Numbered from the stretch's first letter, positions 45,527 to 54,925 are shown. The stretch is 64,000 nucleotides of DNA from Parasphingorhabdus marina DSM 22363 (GCF_900128895.1 NZ_FSQW01000001.1:1488001-1552000), one strand, 5' to 3'. Notes: generated by a model from the sequence alone, not told the origin. Numbers and translations are program-made.

Positions 45527-46291
45527 TCACTCCGCTGTCCAGCCACCGTCAATGACCATGGAGCTGCCTGTCATCATCGCGGACGCATCACTGGCCAGAA
45601 ACAGCACGGCGCCCATCAAATCTTCCGGTTTTCCGATGCGGCCCAGTTTGATCTTCTCGAGTACGCTGGCCATGAAAGCTTCGTCCTCGAAAAACGGTCT
45701 GGTGAGCTCGGTTTCGATAAAGGTGGGGGCGATGGTGTTGGAGCGGATCCCATGCTTTGCCAGATCCAGCGCAAACGCCTTGTTCATCCCCTCCAGCGCC
45801 CATTTTGAAGCGCAATAGAGCGAGCGATTGGGCCCGCCGACATGCCCCATTTGTGATCCGATATGAATGAGCGAACCGTTTTGCTGCTGTTCGAGCATCT
45901 TTTTCACACAGGCCTGAGCCACGAAAAAGGCTGACTTCACATTGAGATCGAGGACCGCATCATAATCTTCCTCCGACACATCCTGCATGGGTTTGGGCCG
46001 GTTGGTGCCGGCATTGTTGACCAGAATGTGAAAGGCATCGCACTCGTCGAAAAAGGCGGACACACCGGACATGTTCGTGACATCCAGCACCGCATGATCA
46101 GCCAGATATCCGGCTCCTTTCAGTTCACTGTCTAGCGCGGCAATCTCGGCTTCGGTTCGGGCAATCAGCGTGACCGCTGCGCCAGCTGCGGCCAGGGCTG
46201 TGGCCATCGCCTTGCCGATCCCGCGACCGGCACCGGTGATAACAGCCCGTTTTCCATCAAGGCGTAGCGAGGGGGTTTCCGGTAGCGCCAT
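45527..46291 (-). CDS. Short-chain dehydrogenase/reductase
   Basis: A 254-residue classical SDR. ATG 46291 is preceded by GGAAGGCTGA. Motifs are 'AVITGAGRGIGKAMA' (cofactor), 'ILVNNAGTNRPKP', catalytic Ser in 'LIHIGSQMG', Tyr-x-x-x-Lys in 'SLYCASKWALEG', and 'IAPTFIETELTRPF'. Basic residues after the second strand ('IARTEAE') suggest NADP or either cofactor. Probably oxidises or reduces a hydroxyl/keto intermediate alongside the HisD-like enzyme directly upstream. Confidence 0.9.
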   Translation of the reverse strand: MALPETPSLRLDGKRAVITGAGRGIGKAMATALAAAGAAVTLIARTEAEIAALDSELKGAGYLADHAVLDVTNMSGVSAFFDECDAFHILVNNAGTNRPKPMQDVSEEDYDAVLDLNVKSAFFVAQACVKKMLEQQQNGSLIHIGSQMGHVGGPNRSLYCASKWALEGMNKAFALDLAKHGIRSNTIAPTFIETELTRPFFEDEAFMASVLEKIKLGRIGKPEDLMGAVLFLASDASAMMTGSSMVIDGGWTAE

Positions 46292-46292
46292 T

Positions 46293-47621
46293 TCAGCCTT
46301 CCACGGGTTCGCGCGGCGTGGCGGCACCGGCATAGGGCACATTGCGCCCTCCGTAGCGTCGCACCCGAATATTGGCCTGCTCGCCATGACCGGCAAAGCC
46401 CTCCAGCGCGCAGAGCCGGCTGCAATACTCGCCCATCATTGTCGTCGCCTCATCGCTCAGCACCTTCTGATAGGTGCATGTTTTCAGGAACTTGCCCACC
46501 CAGAGACCGCCTGTATAGCGCGCGGCCTTTTTGGTCGGCAGGGTATGATTGGTGCCGATCACTTTGTCCCCATAGGCTACGTTGGTCCGCGGGCCAATGA
46601 ACAGCGCGCCGTAATTGGTCATGTTGTCGAGGAAATAGTCATCGTCACCGGTCATCACCTGGACATGTTCATTGGCATAGTCATTGGCCACTTCCAGCAT
46701 CTCGGCATGATCGGCGCAAAGGATGACCTCGCCAAAATTGTCCCAGGCCTGCCGGGCGATCTCCCGTGTCGGCAGGATGTCGAGCAGGCGCTCGACCTCC
46801 GCCATGGTATCACGGGCCAGCTTCTCGCTGTCGGTGATCATGATCGCCGGACTGTCGGGGCCATGTTCGGCCTGGCCCAGCAAATCGGTGGCGCAGATTT
46901 CGCCATCGACTGTTTCGTCCGCAATCACCATGGTTTCAGTTGGGCCTGCGAACAGATCGATGCCGACACGTCCGAACAGTTGCCGCTTGGCTTCCGCGAC
47001 AAAGGCGTTACCCGGTCCTACCAGCATATCTACCGGATCAATACTCTCCGTGCCGATAGCCATTGCACCCACGGCCTGAACCCCGCCCAGGGCATAGATC
47101 GCGTCAGCGCCTGCCATGGCTTGTGCGGCGACAATCGCCGGCGCGGGCCTGCCTTCAAAGGGTGGCGCACAGGTGATAACCCGCGGCACGCCCGCGACTT
47201 TTGCGGTGATGACGGACATATGGGCACTGGCGAGCAGCGGATATTTGCCTCCCGGAACATAGCAGCCAGCCGCGTTGACCGGGATGTTCCTGTGCCCGAG
47301 AATCACACCAGGCGTCGTTTCCACTTCGATGTCCTGAAGAGCTTTCCGCTGCTTCTCGGCAAAGCCTCGCACCTGTTTCTGGGCAAATTCGATATCATGG
47401 ATCGCCTGCTTGTCGAGGCTCTCGATGCACTGGTTGATCTCGTCATCGCTGAGCCGGTAATCGCTGCGATCCCAACCATCAAATTTGACAGACAGTTCTC
47501 GTACTGCTTCATCACCGCGCGACTCGATATCGTTCAAAATGCCCTCGACAATATCCCGAACCTTGCGATCCGCATCCGCTCTCACCTCTGCGGTAACTGC
47601 CCTTTTGAGCCAGGTGGCCAT
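46293..47621 (-). CDS. Histidinol-dehydrogenase-like alcohol dehydrogenase
   Basis: A 442-residue HisD-fold protein. ATG 47621 follows GGAGCAAACA. Family segments are '[34 protein letters not shown]', '[35 protein letters not shown]', '[17 protein letters not shown]' and '[30 protein letters not shown]'. The Zn and general-base residues of HisD are retained. The catabolic neighbourhood points to a non-biosynthetic member, as in the sulfopropanediol dehydrogenase HpsN group, oxidising an alcohol to an acid with two NAD+. First gene of a leftward operon behind operator site A. Confidence 0.82.
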   Translation of the reverse strand: MATWLKRAVTAEVRADADRKVRDIVEGILNDIESRGDEAVRELSVKFDGWDRSDYRLSDDEINQCIESLDKQAIHDIEFAQKQVRGFAEKQRKALQDIEVETTPGVILGHRNIPVNAAGCYVPGGKYPLLASAHMSVITAKVAGVPRVITCAPPFEGRPAPAIVAAQAMAGADAIYALGGVQAVGAMAIGTESIDPVDMLVGPGNAFVAEAKRQLFGRVGIDLFAGPTETMVIADETVDGEICATDLLGQAEHGPDSPAIMITDSEKLARDTMAEVERLLDILPTREIARQAWDNFGEVILCADHAEMLEVANDYANEHVQVMTGDDDYFLDNMTNYGALFIGPRTNVAYGDKVIGTNHTLPTKKAARYTGGLWVGKFLKTCTYQKVLSDEATTMMGEYCSRLCALEGFAGHGEQANIRVRRYGGRNVPYAGAATPREPVEG

Positions 47622-47694
47622 TGTTTGCTCCTGCGTTGTTTGCGGCTGGCATATACAGCCTGTTCGTCGCATCACTTATTACAGCCTTGCAAAG

Positions 47695-47706
47695 TTGTAA
47701 ATACAA
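47695..47706. promoter_or_regulatory. GntR/HutC-type operator, site A
   Basis: TTGTAAATACAA (perfect TTGTA/TACAA arms) in the 119-bp gap between the divergent hisD-like and symporter genes. A degenerate second copy follows (AGTACAAGTTG, 47710-47720). Confidence 0.7.
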
Positions 47707-47740
47707 GTTAGTACAAGTTGAACGTTTCGGGGAGAGGGTG

Positions 47741-49348
47741 ATGCATAGCTTCGGGGTGCTGAACTGGACGATTGTTGTTTCGTTTCTGGTCGCCAACCTT
47801 GCTCTGGGCTATTTTCTCGGCCGCAAGGTCCAGTCCGCAAAGGACTATTATCTGGGCAGCCGGGAGACACCATGGTGGGCCATCGGAATCTCGGTCATTG
47901 CGACCTATGTCAGCGCGCTGTCCTTTCTTGGTGGCCCTGCCTGGGCCTATAGCGATGGCCTGTCTGCGCTGGCTATTCACCTCAATTATCCGCTGGTGAT
48001 ATTTGCCGTTATCACTCTGTTCCTGCCGTTTTTCTACAATAGCGGAGTGGCGTCGATCTATGAATATCAGGAACGACGGTTCGGCCCGACCTCGCGCTCT
48101 GTCATGTCACTGATCTTCCTGATTTCGCAGGCGCTGACAACCGCAGCGATACTCTATGCCACGGCCATAGTCCTGCAATTCGTTACCGGGATCGACGTGG
48201 TCTGGGCGATCATCATCATAACGATTATCGCTCTGATTTACACGGCCATGGGCGGGATGCTGGCGGTGATCTGGACCGATGTGTTTCAGGCCGTGGTTCT
48301 GTTCGTCGGAGCGATGGTCATCATGTTCACGCTGATCAACAATCTGCCGGTGCCGCTAGCCGAAGCGCTCGCGGGCCTGAAGGCTGAAGGCAAGCTGAGC
48401 GCCGTCGTCACCGACCCGGATATCACCAGGCCCACCACAATCTGGTCTGGCGTAATAGCCATGACCTTGTTTCACATAACGGTCTATGGTGCTAATCAGA
48501 TGATGGTCCAGCGGACTCTGGGAGCGAAGACGATCGGTGGTGCCAAAAAGGCCTATCTGCTGATGGGTTTCGCCGCTTTTCCGATCTACTTCCTGTTCTT
48601 TTTCGTCGGTGTGCTTTGCTACGCCTATTATGGCGGCAAGCCTTTTGAAAACGATAATGAAATCATCCTGTCATTCGCTACCGAAGCCAGCATCCCCGGC
48701 CTGATGGGAATATTGACAGCGGCTGTCCTCGCTGCATCCATGTCGACCCTCAGTTCAGCCTTCAACTCGCTAGCCACGGTCTCTATCGTGGATTTCTACA
48801 AGAAGTTCTCCGATGTACCCGAAGGGCAGGGGCACTATTTGAAAATGTCACGCTGGTTGACGATTTTCTGGGCGGTTGTGGTGATCATCCCGGCGATCAT
48901 GTATTCCAATACCGAAGGCTCGATCCTGGAAGTGCTGAGCAAGATCGGCAGTTTCTTCGTGGGAGCGAAGCTGGGCATGTATGCCTTGGGCTTCTTTTCG
49001 AAACATACGACCGAAAAAGGTCTGCTTGTGGGCGTTGCCGTTGGCTTTGTCATGGTCTGGTATGTGGCCAGCTATACCGACATTGCGTGGCCCTGGTATT
49101 GTGCAATAGGCGGTGGGACGAACATATTGGTATCGATCATTGCCAGTCTGATCTGGACTGGCCGCCAGAAGGACTGGTCGCCCTATTCCGTGGTCGGCCA
49201 GCGGCAGAAATTTGCTGCAAGCGGCGAGGCGATCGCGCAGGATGGCTGGTACCGGTTGCCGGGAATGGTGGACAGGGTCAGTTGGCTTTTGCTGTTATTC
49301 TTCGCAGCAAGCATAGCGGTCCTGTTGTTGCTCGAAGCGATCGTCTAG
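47741..49348 (+). CDS. Sodium:solute symporter (SSS family)
   Basis: A 535-residue transporter with about 13 membrane helices. ATG 47741 follows GGGGAGAGGGTG. Signature stretches are 'GRKVQSAKDYYLGSRETPWWAIGISVIATYVSALSFLGGPAWAY' (the SSS core with Na+-site helix 1) and 'AAVLAASMSTLSSAFNSLATVSIVDFYKKF' (helix 8, with the Ser/Thr of the Na2 site). Probably imports the cluster's substrate or an acid intermediate across the inner membrane. Tail-to-tail with the SnoaL-like gene, sharing CTAG for both stops. Confidence 0.9.
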   Translation: MHSFGVLNWTIVVSFLVANLALGYFLGRKVQSAKDYYLGSRETPWWAIGISVIATYVSALSFLGGPAWAYSDGLSALAIHLNYPLVIFAVITLFLPFFYNSGVASIYEYQERRFGPTSRSVMSLIFLISQALTTAAILYATAIVLQFVTGIDVVWAIIIITIIALIYTAMGGMLAVIWTDVFQAVVLFVGAMVIMFTLINNLPVPLAEALAGLKAEGKLSAVVTDPDITRPTTIWSGVIAMTLFHITVYGANQMMVQRTLGAKTIGGAKKAYLLMGFAAFPIYFLFFFVGVLCYAYYGGKPFENDNEIILSFATEASIPGLMGILTAAVLAASMSTLSSAFNSLATVSIVDFYKKFSDVPEGQGHYLKMSRWLTIFWAVVVIIPAIMYSNTEGSILEVLSKIGSFFVGAKLGMYALGFFSKHTTEKGLLVGVAVGFVMVWYVASYTDIAWPWYCAIGGGTNILVSIIASLIWTGRQKDWSPYSVVGQRQKFAASGEAIAQDGWYRLPGMVDRVSWLLLLFFAASIAVLLLLEAIV

Positions 49349-50361
49349 GAACCGCCAATCGGTTCCCGCATTAGTCCGAAAATATCGACATTCATCTGGG
49401 CAAGCAGGTCGATCATGTCTATATAGACCCAGTTTTCGCTGAGCAAATCGCCATCCCGCCGCCAGAAGTCCATCACCCGCATGCCGACACGATTGCCGGT
49501 GGCCGGGATCCCCAGAAATGTGTCACCGCTATGCGTCGCCTGAACGCTGGGCCAGCCGGTAGAAGCGCAATAGGTTCGCTCGGCAATCCGGCATTTGTGC
49601 AGCGCACCCTGCCGGTCAGGAAACGCGCCCAGAAACGGTTTGCCGTGCCCGCGTCGATAGTCTTCATAACCGCGCATGGTGCCGATACCGGCCGGGCCAT
49701 ACCAGGCCATATGCGGAGCCCAATAGTCCGGCATCCGCATCGATTCAAAATCCTGTCCGTCATAGGCAAGCAGCGCGTCGATCATCTCCTCGGTCAAGGT
49801 GAGTGTCCGATGCGCCTCTTCAGCGCTGCCTGATTCCAGAACAATTCCATTGCGGGTTGCGGGACCTGGCGAAACCAGTGGCCGGCCAAGACCCGGTCCG
49901 AGCGGCCAGATATCCGCTTGCATCATCATTCCCGGGAGGTCGAAAATCTCCCAGGTTTCCTTGATTCTGTCGCCGTCCCATCTCTCAAACCGTCCGAAAC
50001 GCAGCCAGGCCGGGCGGCCTGTTGCGGGAACGCCGAAAAGCGGCCCGGTCCAGAGTCCGGCATAGTGGCCGCAACAGGCTGTCCAGTCAGACCCCTTGAA
50101 AGATCCGGCAATCAATATGTCGAGCCGTTCTTCGACATGTTCCAGACTGGCTGACAGCGGTTGCAGCACAGTTTCGGTCAAGGCATCTCTGCCGTTGACA
50201 TCATTTACCGGCTGTGGGCCGTGCCAGACATGGTCCAGGTGGTGCAAGTTTGTCCTGCTGCTGTCCAGAATCAGACCGGCCTCAAATCTTGAGCGGCGCA
50301 GCCACTCCATACGGTCCTGGTCGGAGTCCTGACCGGGCATGTTCGAAAAATGCTCATTCAT
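49345..50361 (-). CDS. Two-domain SnoaL-like protein, 338 aa
   Basis: Two NTF2/SnoaL-like halves. The first ('NLHHLDHVWHGPQPVNDVNGRDALTETVLQPL...CGHYAGLWTGPLFGVPATGRPAWLRFGRFERWDGDRIKETWEIFDLPGMMMQ') and the second ('YWAPHMAWYGPAGIGTMRGYEDYRRGHGKPFLGAFPDR...SGDTFLGIPATGNRVGMRVMDFWRRDGDLLSENWVYIDMIDLLAQM') both carry the 'G.PATG' plus 'R..DFWR..G' pattern of SnoaL-like polyketide cyclases. It starts inside the ridA-like gene (8-bp overlap). Probably paralogous in design to the protein at 43526, though diverged. Confidence 0.78.
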   Translation of the reverse strand: MNEHFSNMPGQDSDQDRMEWLRRSRFEAGLILDSSRTNLHHLDHVWHGPQPVNDVNGRDALTETVLQPLSASLEHVEERLDILIAGSFKGSDWTACCGHYAGLWTGPLFGVPATGRPAWLRFGRFERWDGDRIKETWEIFDLPGMMMQADIWPLGPGLGRPLVSPGPATRNGIVLESGSAEEAHRTLTLTEEMIDALLAYDGQDFESMRMPDYWAPHMAWYGPAGIGTMRGYEDYRRGHGKPFLGAFPDRQGALHKCRIAERTYCASTGWPSVQATHSGDTFLGIPATGNRVGMRVMDFWRRDGDLLSENWVYIDMIDLLAQMNVDIFGLMREPIGGS

Positions 50362-50833
50362 GGAGGCGCATTACCGCATCAATCTCGACCGACTGGTTTT
50401 TGACCAAAGCCGTAACACCGATGGTTGACCGGGTATGGACCCCGGCAGGATCACCGAAGACTTCGAACAGGAGGTCAGATGCGCCGTTTATGACAGCGTT
50501 CATCGCATCAAAATCCGGATGGGAGTAAACATAGCCCTTGAGGTTGATAATCTCGGCAATCCGGTCGAGATCGCCAATTGCCCATTTGGCCGTCGCCAGC
50601 ATTTTCAGGGCCAGTGCCCTGGTGGTTTCATAGGCTTCTTCAGCGCTCACCCGATCCGGAACCCGTCCATGCCGCTTCACGCTGTCATCGTCCAAAAGGT
50701 CTGAGCCATGACCAGATATATATAGCGTAGTTCCAACCAGTTTTGCCGCGATCCTGTTCGGACTCGGCAAGACAAGCGGGGCTGGCAGGGACAAGCCCAG
50801 CTCAGTCAGCTTTGTTTCGACCCTCTCGGTCAT
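50354..50833 (-). CDS. RidA/YjgF-family enamine/imine deaminase-like protein
   Basis: A 159-residue RidA-fold protein of the longer YjgF subgroup: 'LVGTTLYISGHGSDLL', 'AYETTRALALKMLATAKWAIGDLDRIAEIINLKGYVYSHPDFDAMNAVINGASDLLFEVFG' and 'HTRSTIGVTALVKNQSVEIDAVMRL'. The Arg of 'TRSTIG' matches the conserved substrate-binding Arg. The role is likely clearing or hydrolysing an enamine/imine, implying nitrogen in the pathway. It heads the leftward pair and is divergent from the isochorismatase-like gene with operator site B between. Confidence 0.85.
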   Translation of the reverse strand: MTERVETKLTELGLSLPAPLVLPSPNRIAAKLVGTTLYISGHGSDLLDDDSVKRHGRVPDRVSAEEAYETTRALALKMLATAKWAIGDLDRIAEIINLKGYVYSHPDFDAMNAVINGASDLLFEVFGDPAGVHTRSTIGVTALVKNQSVEIDAVMRLHE

Positions 50834-50882
50834 TTTTGTCTCCGAATCCGTTCAGCGCGTCTTTTGCCCAAATTTTGCAAAC

Positions 50883-50894
50883 TTGACAATACAA
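50883..50894. promoter_or_regulatory. GntR/HutC-type operator, site B
   Basis: TTGACAATACAA, a one-mismatch relative of the TTGTAAATACAA palindrome, followed by a half-site TTATTGACAA (50896-50905). It lies in the 127-bp divergent gap between ridA-like and isochorismatase-like genes. Confidence 0.6.
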
Positions 50895-50960
50895 CTTATT
50901 GACAAGCCTTGCCATGCCTTCATAGTCTTTGGACAGGTATAGCAGAGAGAGGAGCAAACG

Positions 50961-51653
50961 ATGGAAATGCCGCATTATGTTGTTGACCGGGTAATGAAAA
51001 AGCGGGGCCGCAAACATGTATTTGATGCGTTTGATCCGAAGGTGACCGCGTTCATGGTGACCGACATGCAAAACGCCTTTGTCAAAGGCAAGGTCAAGGC
51101 CGACAGTGCCATCGCCATCATGCCCAACATCAACCTGCTGGCGCAAAAAATGCGCGAAATGGGTGGTCATGTGGCCTGGGTCCAGTTGCAGGCGGGTGAG
51201 ACCGACGGCAGCTCCGTAGCAGAATTGTACCATAAATATTTCTTCACACCCCAGGGTGCAGAAGCTCATCGCAGCAGCCTCACCCCAGGGGACTGGGGCT
51301 TTGAACTGTGTGAAGAACTGGACGTCCAGGAAGGTGACATCCGATCGGTCAAGACCCGCCACAGCGCGTTTGTTCCGGGCCACGGCGATCTGCACGAACA
51401 GTTACAGGCGCGCGGGATAGAAAATCTGCTGATCGGGGGTACGGTGACCAATTTCTGTTGCGAGACCTCGGCACGAGACGCGATGATGCTGGATTATCGT
51501 GTGATCATGGTTTCGGACTGTAATGCTGCCAGGTTTGAAGAAGATCATATGGCCGGTCTGACTACTGTCTTCCAGAGCTTTGGAGACGTTCGTAACGTGC
51601 AGGGGACGCTGGAACTGCTGAGCAAGGGTGTGGAGGTAGGCAACCAGCCCTGA
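50961..51653 (+). CDS. Isochorismatase-fold cysteine amidohydrolase
   Basis: A 230-residue protein with the complete Asp-Lys-Cys triad of the family: Asp35 in 'FMVTDMQNAF', Lys131 in 'RSVKTRHSAF' and Cys166 in 'GGTVTNFCCETSARDA'. Members hydrolyse C-N bonds (N-carbamoylsarcosine, ureidoacrylate, maleamate, nicotinamide); the 'SVKTRHSAF' and 'FCCETSARDAMMLDY' segments fit the amidase rather than isochorismate-vinyl-ether type. The ATG follows GAGAGAGGAGCAAACG. It starts a rightward pair with an alpha/beta hydrolase. An amide in the pathway is implied. Confidence 0.87.
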   Translation: MEMPHYVVDRVMKKRGRKHVFDAFDPKVTAFMVTDMQNAFVKGKVKADSAIAIMPNINLLAQKMREMGGHVAWVQLQAGETDGSSVAELYHKYFFTPQGAEAHRSSLTPGDWGFELCEELDVQEGDIRSVKTRHSAFVPGHGDLHEQLQARGIENLLIGGTVTNFCCETSARDAMMLDYRVIMVSDCNAARFEEDHMAGLTTVFQSFGDVRNVQGTLELLSKGVEVGNQP

Positions 51654-51669
51654 AATGCGCGGCAAGGCC

Positions 51670-52515
51670 ATGAATAGACGCCAGTTTTCAATCGGCATGA
51701 CGGGTCTGGGTTTGGGGCTTCTGCTGAATGGATGTCAAACTGCTCCCGGAGCGCGGAATTCAGACGGCGGGAGGCCATCCGATTCTCCTCTGCTGTTCAT
51801 TGCCGGAGCCTGGCATGGGGGCTGGTGCTGGAAGTTTGTGGCAGAGGAGATCCTCAAGAAACAGCCCTTCCGCCGGCTATATTCTCCGTCCCTTTTGGGA
51901 TTGGCCGACAAGTCAGATGCTCTGAGCAGCACGCTCGGGCTTCAGGACCAGATAGATGATATTGCAGCACTTATAGAACGGGAGAAGTTGCAGGATTTCA
52001 CTCTCGTTGGACACAGTTTCGGCGGGATGATCATCACCGCTCTGGCGCATCGGTTCAGCGATCGGATTCGGCACCTGGTGTATCTGGATGCTGTGATCCC
52101 TGAAGATGGTCAGTCATTTATTACTGCTGGGCAGAAGCTGTCACAACATCTTGTTGCCCAACGCGAAGCCGCTTTTCGAAGTTTGGCGACCGATGGTGTT
52201 GCGCTACCGCCACTTCCACCGTCAGCATTTGGAATCCCGAAAGATCATCCTGGCTACGATTGGGTTCAGGATCATCTTACTCCTCACCCTTTGAAGACCT
52301 GCCTGGACCCAATTTCGCTGGCAGATCAAACGACAGAACGAATCCCTAAATCATATATACGATGTACCGATCCGCTGCTGCAACAGCCGGCGATTGTCGC
52401 TGGATCAATGCGAGCCAAATCCGAGTTTGGATGGCGGTTTCTGGAACTTTCAACTGGTCATGATGCTATGATCACAGCACCGCAGGCGCTGGCCGAGATT
52501 TTGATAGATATGTAG
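51670..52515 (+). CDS. Exported alpha/beta hydrolase (Tat-type lipoprotein signal)
   Basis: A 281-residue alpha/beta hydrolase. ATG 51670 begins 'MNRRQFSIGMTGLGLGLLLNGC', an RR-motif signal followed by a lipobox Cys; ATG 51655 is an alternative. The hydrolase core shows 'LLFIAGAWHGGWCWKFVAEE' (oxyanion loop), Ser in 'FTLVGHSFGGMIITA', 'LVYLDAVIPEDGQS' and a C-terminal His in 'ELSTGHDAMITAPQ'. It resembles the plant methylesterase/salicylate-esterase-like group. It is 16 bp after the amidohydrolase, so co-transcribed, but acts outside the cytoplasm. Confidence 0.85.
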   Translation: MNRRQFSIGMTGLGLGLLLNGCQTAPGARNSDGGRPSDSPLLFIAGAWHGGWCWKFVAEEILKKQPFRRLYSPSLLGLADKSDALSSTLGLQDQIDDIAALIEREKLQDFTLVGHSFGGMIITALAHRFSDRIRHLVYLDAVIPEDGQSFITAGQKLSQHLVAQREAAFRSLATDGVALPPLPPSAFGIPKDHPGYDWVQDHLTPHPLKTCLDPISLADQTTERIPKSYIRCTDPLLQQPAIVAGSMRAKSEFGWRFLELSTGHDAMITAPQALAEILIDM

Positions 52516-52524
52516 CAGATGGCG

Positions 52525-52557
52525 AAAAGCCGGAGGGGGAGAACCCTCCGGCTTTTT
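52525..52557. terminator. Bidirectional intrinsic terminator
   Basis: A 9-bp GC stem GCCGGAGGG (52529-52537) / CCCTCCGGC (52544-52552) with a 6-nt loop, TTTTT on the right and AAAA on the left. It separates the convergent hydrolase and TonB-receptor genes and should stop both transcripts. Confidence 0.88.
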
Positions 52558-52582
52558 CCATCGTGACGAACGATGATTGCGA

Positions 52583-54853
52583 TCAGAACTTGAAGCCGGC
52601 GCGAACTCCGTAGGTACGAGGAGGTGCATAGTTCTGGAATATCGCGCCTTGTCCCCCGATCACACCAGCGTTCAAGACAGCCTCATCTTCCAGATTGCGT
52701 ACAAAGGCCTGCAGCATGAACCGTTCGCTGGCATCCATCCAAGTGAGCGAGGCATCTGTCTTGGTATAGCTGCCCTGCTTGCCAACGTCTCGTCCCTGAA
52801 TGCCGGCGTCATAGTTGAATTCATTCACGAAATAGCTGTCCGAGAAGAAGAACTGCACAGCAGGCGTTAGAGTGCCCGAACCACCCAGATCAAACTCGTA
52901 GCTTGCTCCGATTGATCCTGTAAATGTTGGTGAAATCGGTACTTCATTACCCGACAGATCAAGAAGATTCGTTGTTCCGGGCACAACGTCAAAGCCGGTG
53001 AACAAGCCATAACCGCTGGGAGCACTCGCCGTGAATGTCTGAAATTTCGCATTCAGGTAAGAGAAGTTGGCATCGACCTTGAACCCATTGTCGAAATCAT
53101 AGGCCAGTTCCAGTTCGGCACCATAGGCTCTGGATGACCCGCCATTGCTGCGTGCGACGACCAGTGATGGACCAACTTGAACAAACGTGTTTGACAGAAT
53201 GTCGTTCATGTCGTTGTAGAAAAACGAAATGTTTGCGACCCCTTGTCCATTTGCAAAAGTATTCTTGGAACCGATTTCATAAGCTGTGATGGTTTGCGGT
53301 CCATAGTTTGGCGTTGGGGCAAATTGGTTGTTGGCACCGCCGGAACGGAAGCCAGTCGATACGCTGGCATAGATCAGGTTGTCCGGAGTGGGAGTGAATT
53401 CCGCACCAACTTTCCACGTGAACTTGTCAAAAGAGTCAGAGGAATCTGAGTCGGGAGTCGCCTGGCTGGTCGGTGTCCGGAAACGGAAACGCTTGTCATC
53501 AACAGTGTAACGTCCGCCCACCGTAATTTTGAACTGCTCACCAAAAGCGTAGTCGCCCTGGGCGAATACCGCATAGCTGTCCGTATCCACTTCCTGCAGG
53601 AAGGTGAACGCACCGCCACTGACTTCGTTGAGAAAAATGAAATCCTCCGAGCCATTTTCACTAAAATAATATCCCCCAACAACCCAGGTGAATGGACCAC
53701 CATGGTCGGAAACCAACTGGAATTCCTGACTAATTGTTTCGGAATCCGTGTCGAGGGTCAGTATCGAACCTTGTGCGGAGTCGCTGAAATCCTCGTCGCC
53801 AATTCGCACAGCCTGAAAATCCGACCAGGCCGAAATTGACCTGAGAATTACACCACCAAGCTCCAGATTAACTTCCATATTCGCCGTGGTTTCTTCTATG
53901 TCACGGTCCAGGTCGGTGTTCCGATAGACGTTGTAAGGATCAACATCCGAAGGCCCCGGGAACGAGCGTGTCCGCGGGTTGGTCCGGTTCAAAGTGCCGC
54001 CAACATCGAGATTTCCGGCAGCGTCCTGAAGCGTCCCGACAGTTGTATACCCGAAACCACCGGCGCCGAAGCCTTCCTGATCCCAATGGCTGACGCGCAC
54101 GATTATCTCGCCGACATCAAAATCATGACGGAAACTGCCCCGGACATATATCTGGTCGTTGTCGTTAAAGTCTTGCGCGGTGTTTGCCGCCGGATCTCTT
54201 GACGGCAGAACGTTCACATAACCATCGCTCTCCTGATAGACGCCGACGACGCGAAACGCCGTATTGTCGCCTACGGGAACATTTACAATACCTTCGAGCC
54301 GCAGGTCATTGAAATTGCCATAGGTCACATTGCCTTCTGCGCCAAAATCAAACTGTGGCTTTTTGGAAATCGCGCCAATACTGCCACCATAGGTGTTTCG
54401 GCCATAGAGAGTGCCCTGTGGGCCCCGAAGCACTTCCACGCGTTCAAGATCCACAAATGCGGCCAAGGCCTGACTGGTGCGAGCCTTGTATACGCCATCC
54501 ACAAAGAATCCGATTGTCGGATCATTGAACAGGTCGACTTCGACGGTTCGCACACCACGCACGGATGGCCGGGCATCTGAGCCGGACTTACTGATACTCA
54601 ACCCGGGCACGGCTGCATCGAGCTTGGTTACATCGCTGATACCTTTTGAAACAAGCTCGTCACCGCCGATCGCCGTGATGGAAATCGGAACTTCCTGCAC
54701 ATTTTCTTCACGCTTCTGGGCCGTAACAATGATGACATTGCCATCTTCAGCCGACTCCTCGGTCTGTGCCTGCGCCACCCCGCTAAAACCGGTGGCCAGT
54801 GCCAGTCCGGTCGTTGCCATTAACACCCGTTTCGAGAAGTTTCCTGTCATCAT
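52583..54853 (-). CDS. TonB-dependent receptor (no STN domain)
   Basis: A 756-residue outer-membrane receptor from ATG 54853, preceded by AAAGGGATGGATA. The signal peptide ends 'GVAQAQT', followed by the TonB-box-like 'NVIIVTAQKREENVQEVPISI' typical of sphingomonad/Caulobacter catabolic receptors. The plug has 'LERVEVLRGPQGTLYGRNTYGGSIG' and the barrel ends 'YGVRAGFKF'. It lacks the STN domain of the receptor at 8522, so it is not a FecR signaller. Given the operator (site C) upstream, it likely imports the substrate of this cluster. Confidence 0.92.
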   Translation of the reverse strand: MMTGNFSKRVLMATTGLALATGFSGVAQAQTEESAEDGNVIIVTAQKREENVQEVPISITAIGGDELVSKGISDVTKLDAAVPGLSISKSGSDARPSVRGVRTVEVDLFNDPTIGFFVDGVYKARTSQALAAFVDLERVEVLRGPQGTLYGRNTYGGSIGAISKKPQFDFGAEGNVTYGNFNDLRLEGIVNVPVGDNTAFRVVGVYQESDGYVNVLPSRDPAANTAQDFNDNDQIYVRGSFRHDFDVGEIIVRVSHWDQEGFGAGGFGYTTVGTLQDAAGNLDVGGTLNRTNPRTRSFPGPSDVDPYNVYRNTDLDRDIEETTANMEVNLELGGVILRSISAWSDFQAVRIGDEDFSDSAQGSILTLDTDSETISQEFQLVSDHGGPFTWVVGGYYFSENGSEDFIFLNEVSGGAFTFLQEVDTDSYAVFAQGDYAFGEQFKITVGGRYTVDDKRFRFRTPTSQATPDSDSSDSFDKFTWKVGAEFTPTPDNLIYASVSTGFRSGGANNQFAPTPNYGPQTITAYEIGSKNTFANGQGVANISFFYNDMNDILSNTFVQVGPSLVVARSNGGSSRAYGAELELAYDFDNGFKVDANFSYLNAKFQTFTASAPSGYGLFTGFDVVPGTTNLLDLSGNEVPISPTFTGSIGASYEFDLGGSGTLTPAVQFFFSDSYFVNEFNYDAGIQGRDVGKQGSYTKTDASLTWMDASERFMLQAFVRNLEDEAVLNAGVIGGQGAIFQNYAPPRTYGVRAGFKF

Positions 54854-54913
54854 TATCCATCCCTTTCCCAATTGGACCCAAATTTGCATATTTGTTACAA
54901 GCTATAAGCAATG

Positions 54914-54925
54914 TTGGCAATACAA
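54914..54925. promoter_or_regulatory. GntR/HutC-type operator, site C
   Basis: TTGGCAATACAA (complement TTGTATTGCCAA), with a further palindrome TTGTTACAA at 54892-54900, between purU and the TonB receptor and about 60 bp upstream of the receptor's start. Confidence 0.6.

Noticed and set aside
46170-47711. 513-aa plus-strand frame
   Set aside because: Antisense to the HisD-like and SDR genes, both with clear family motifs.
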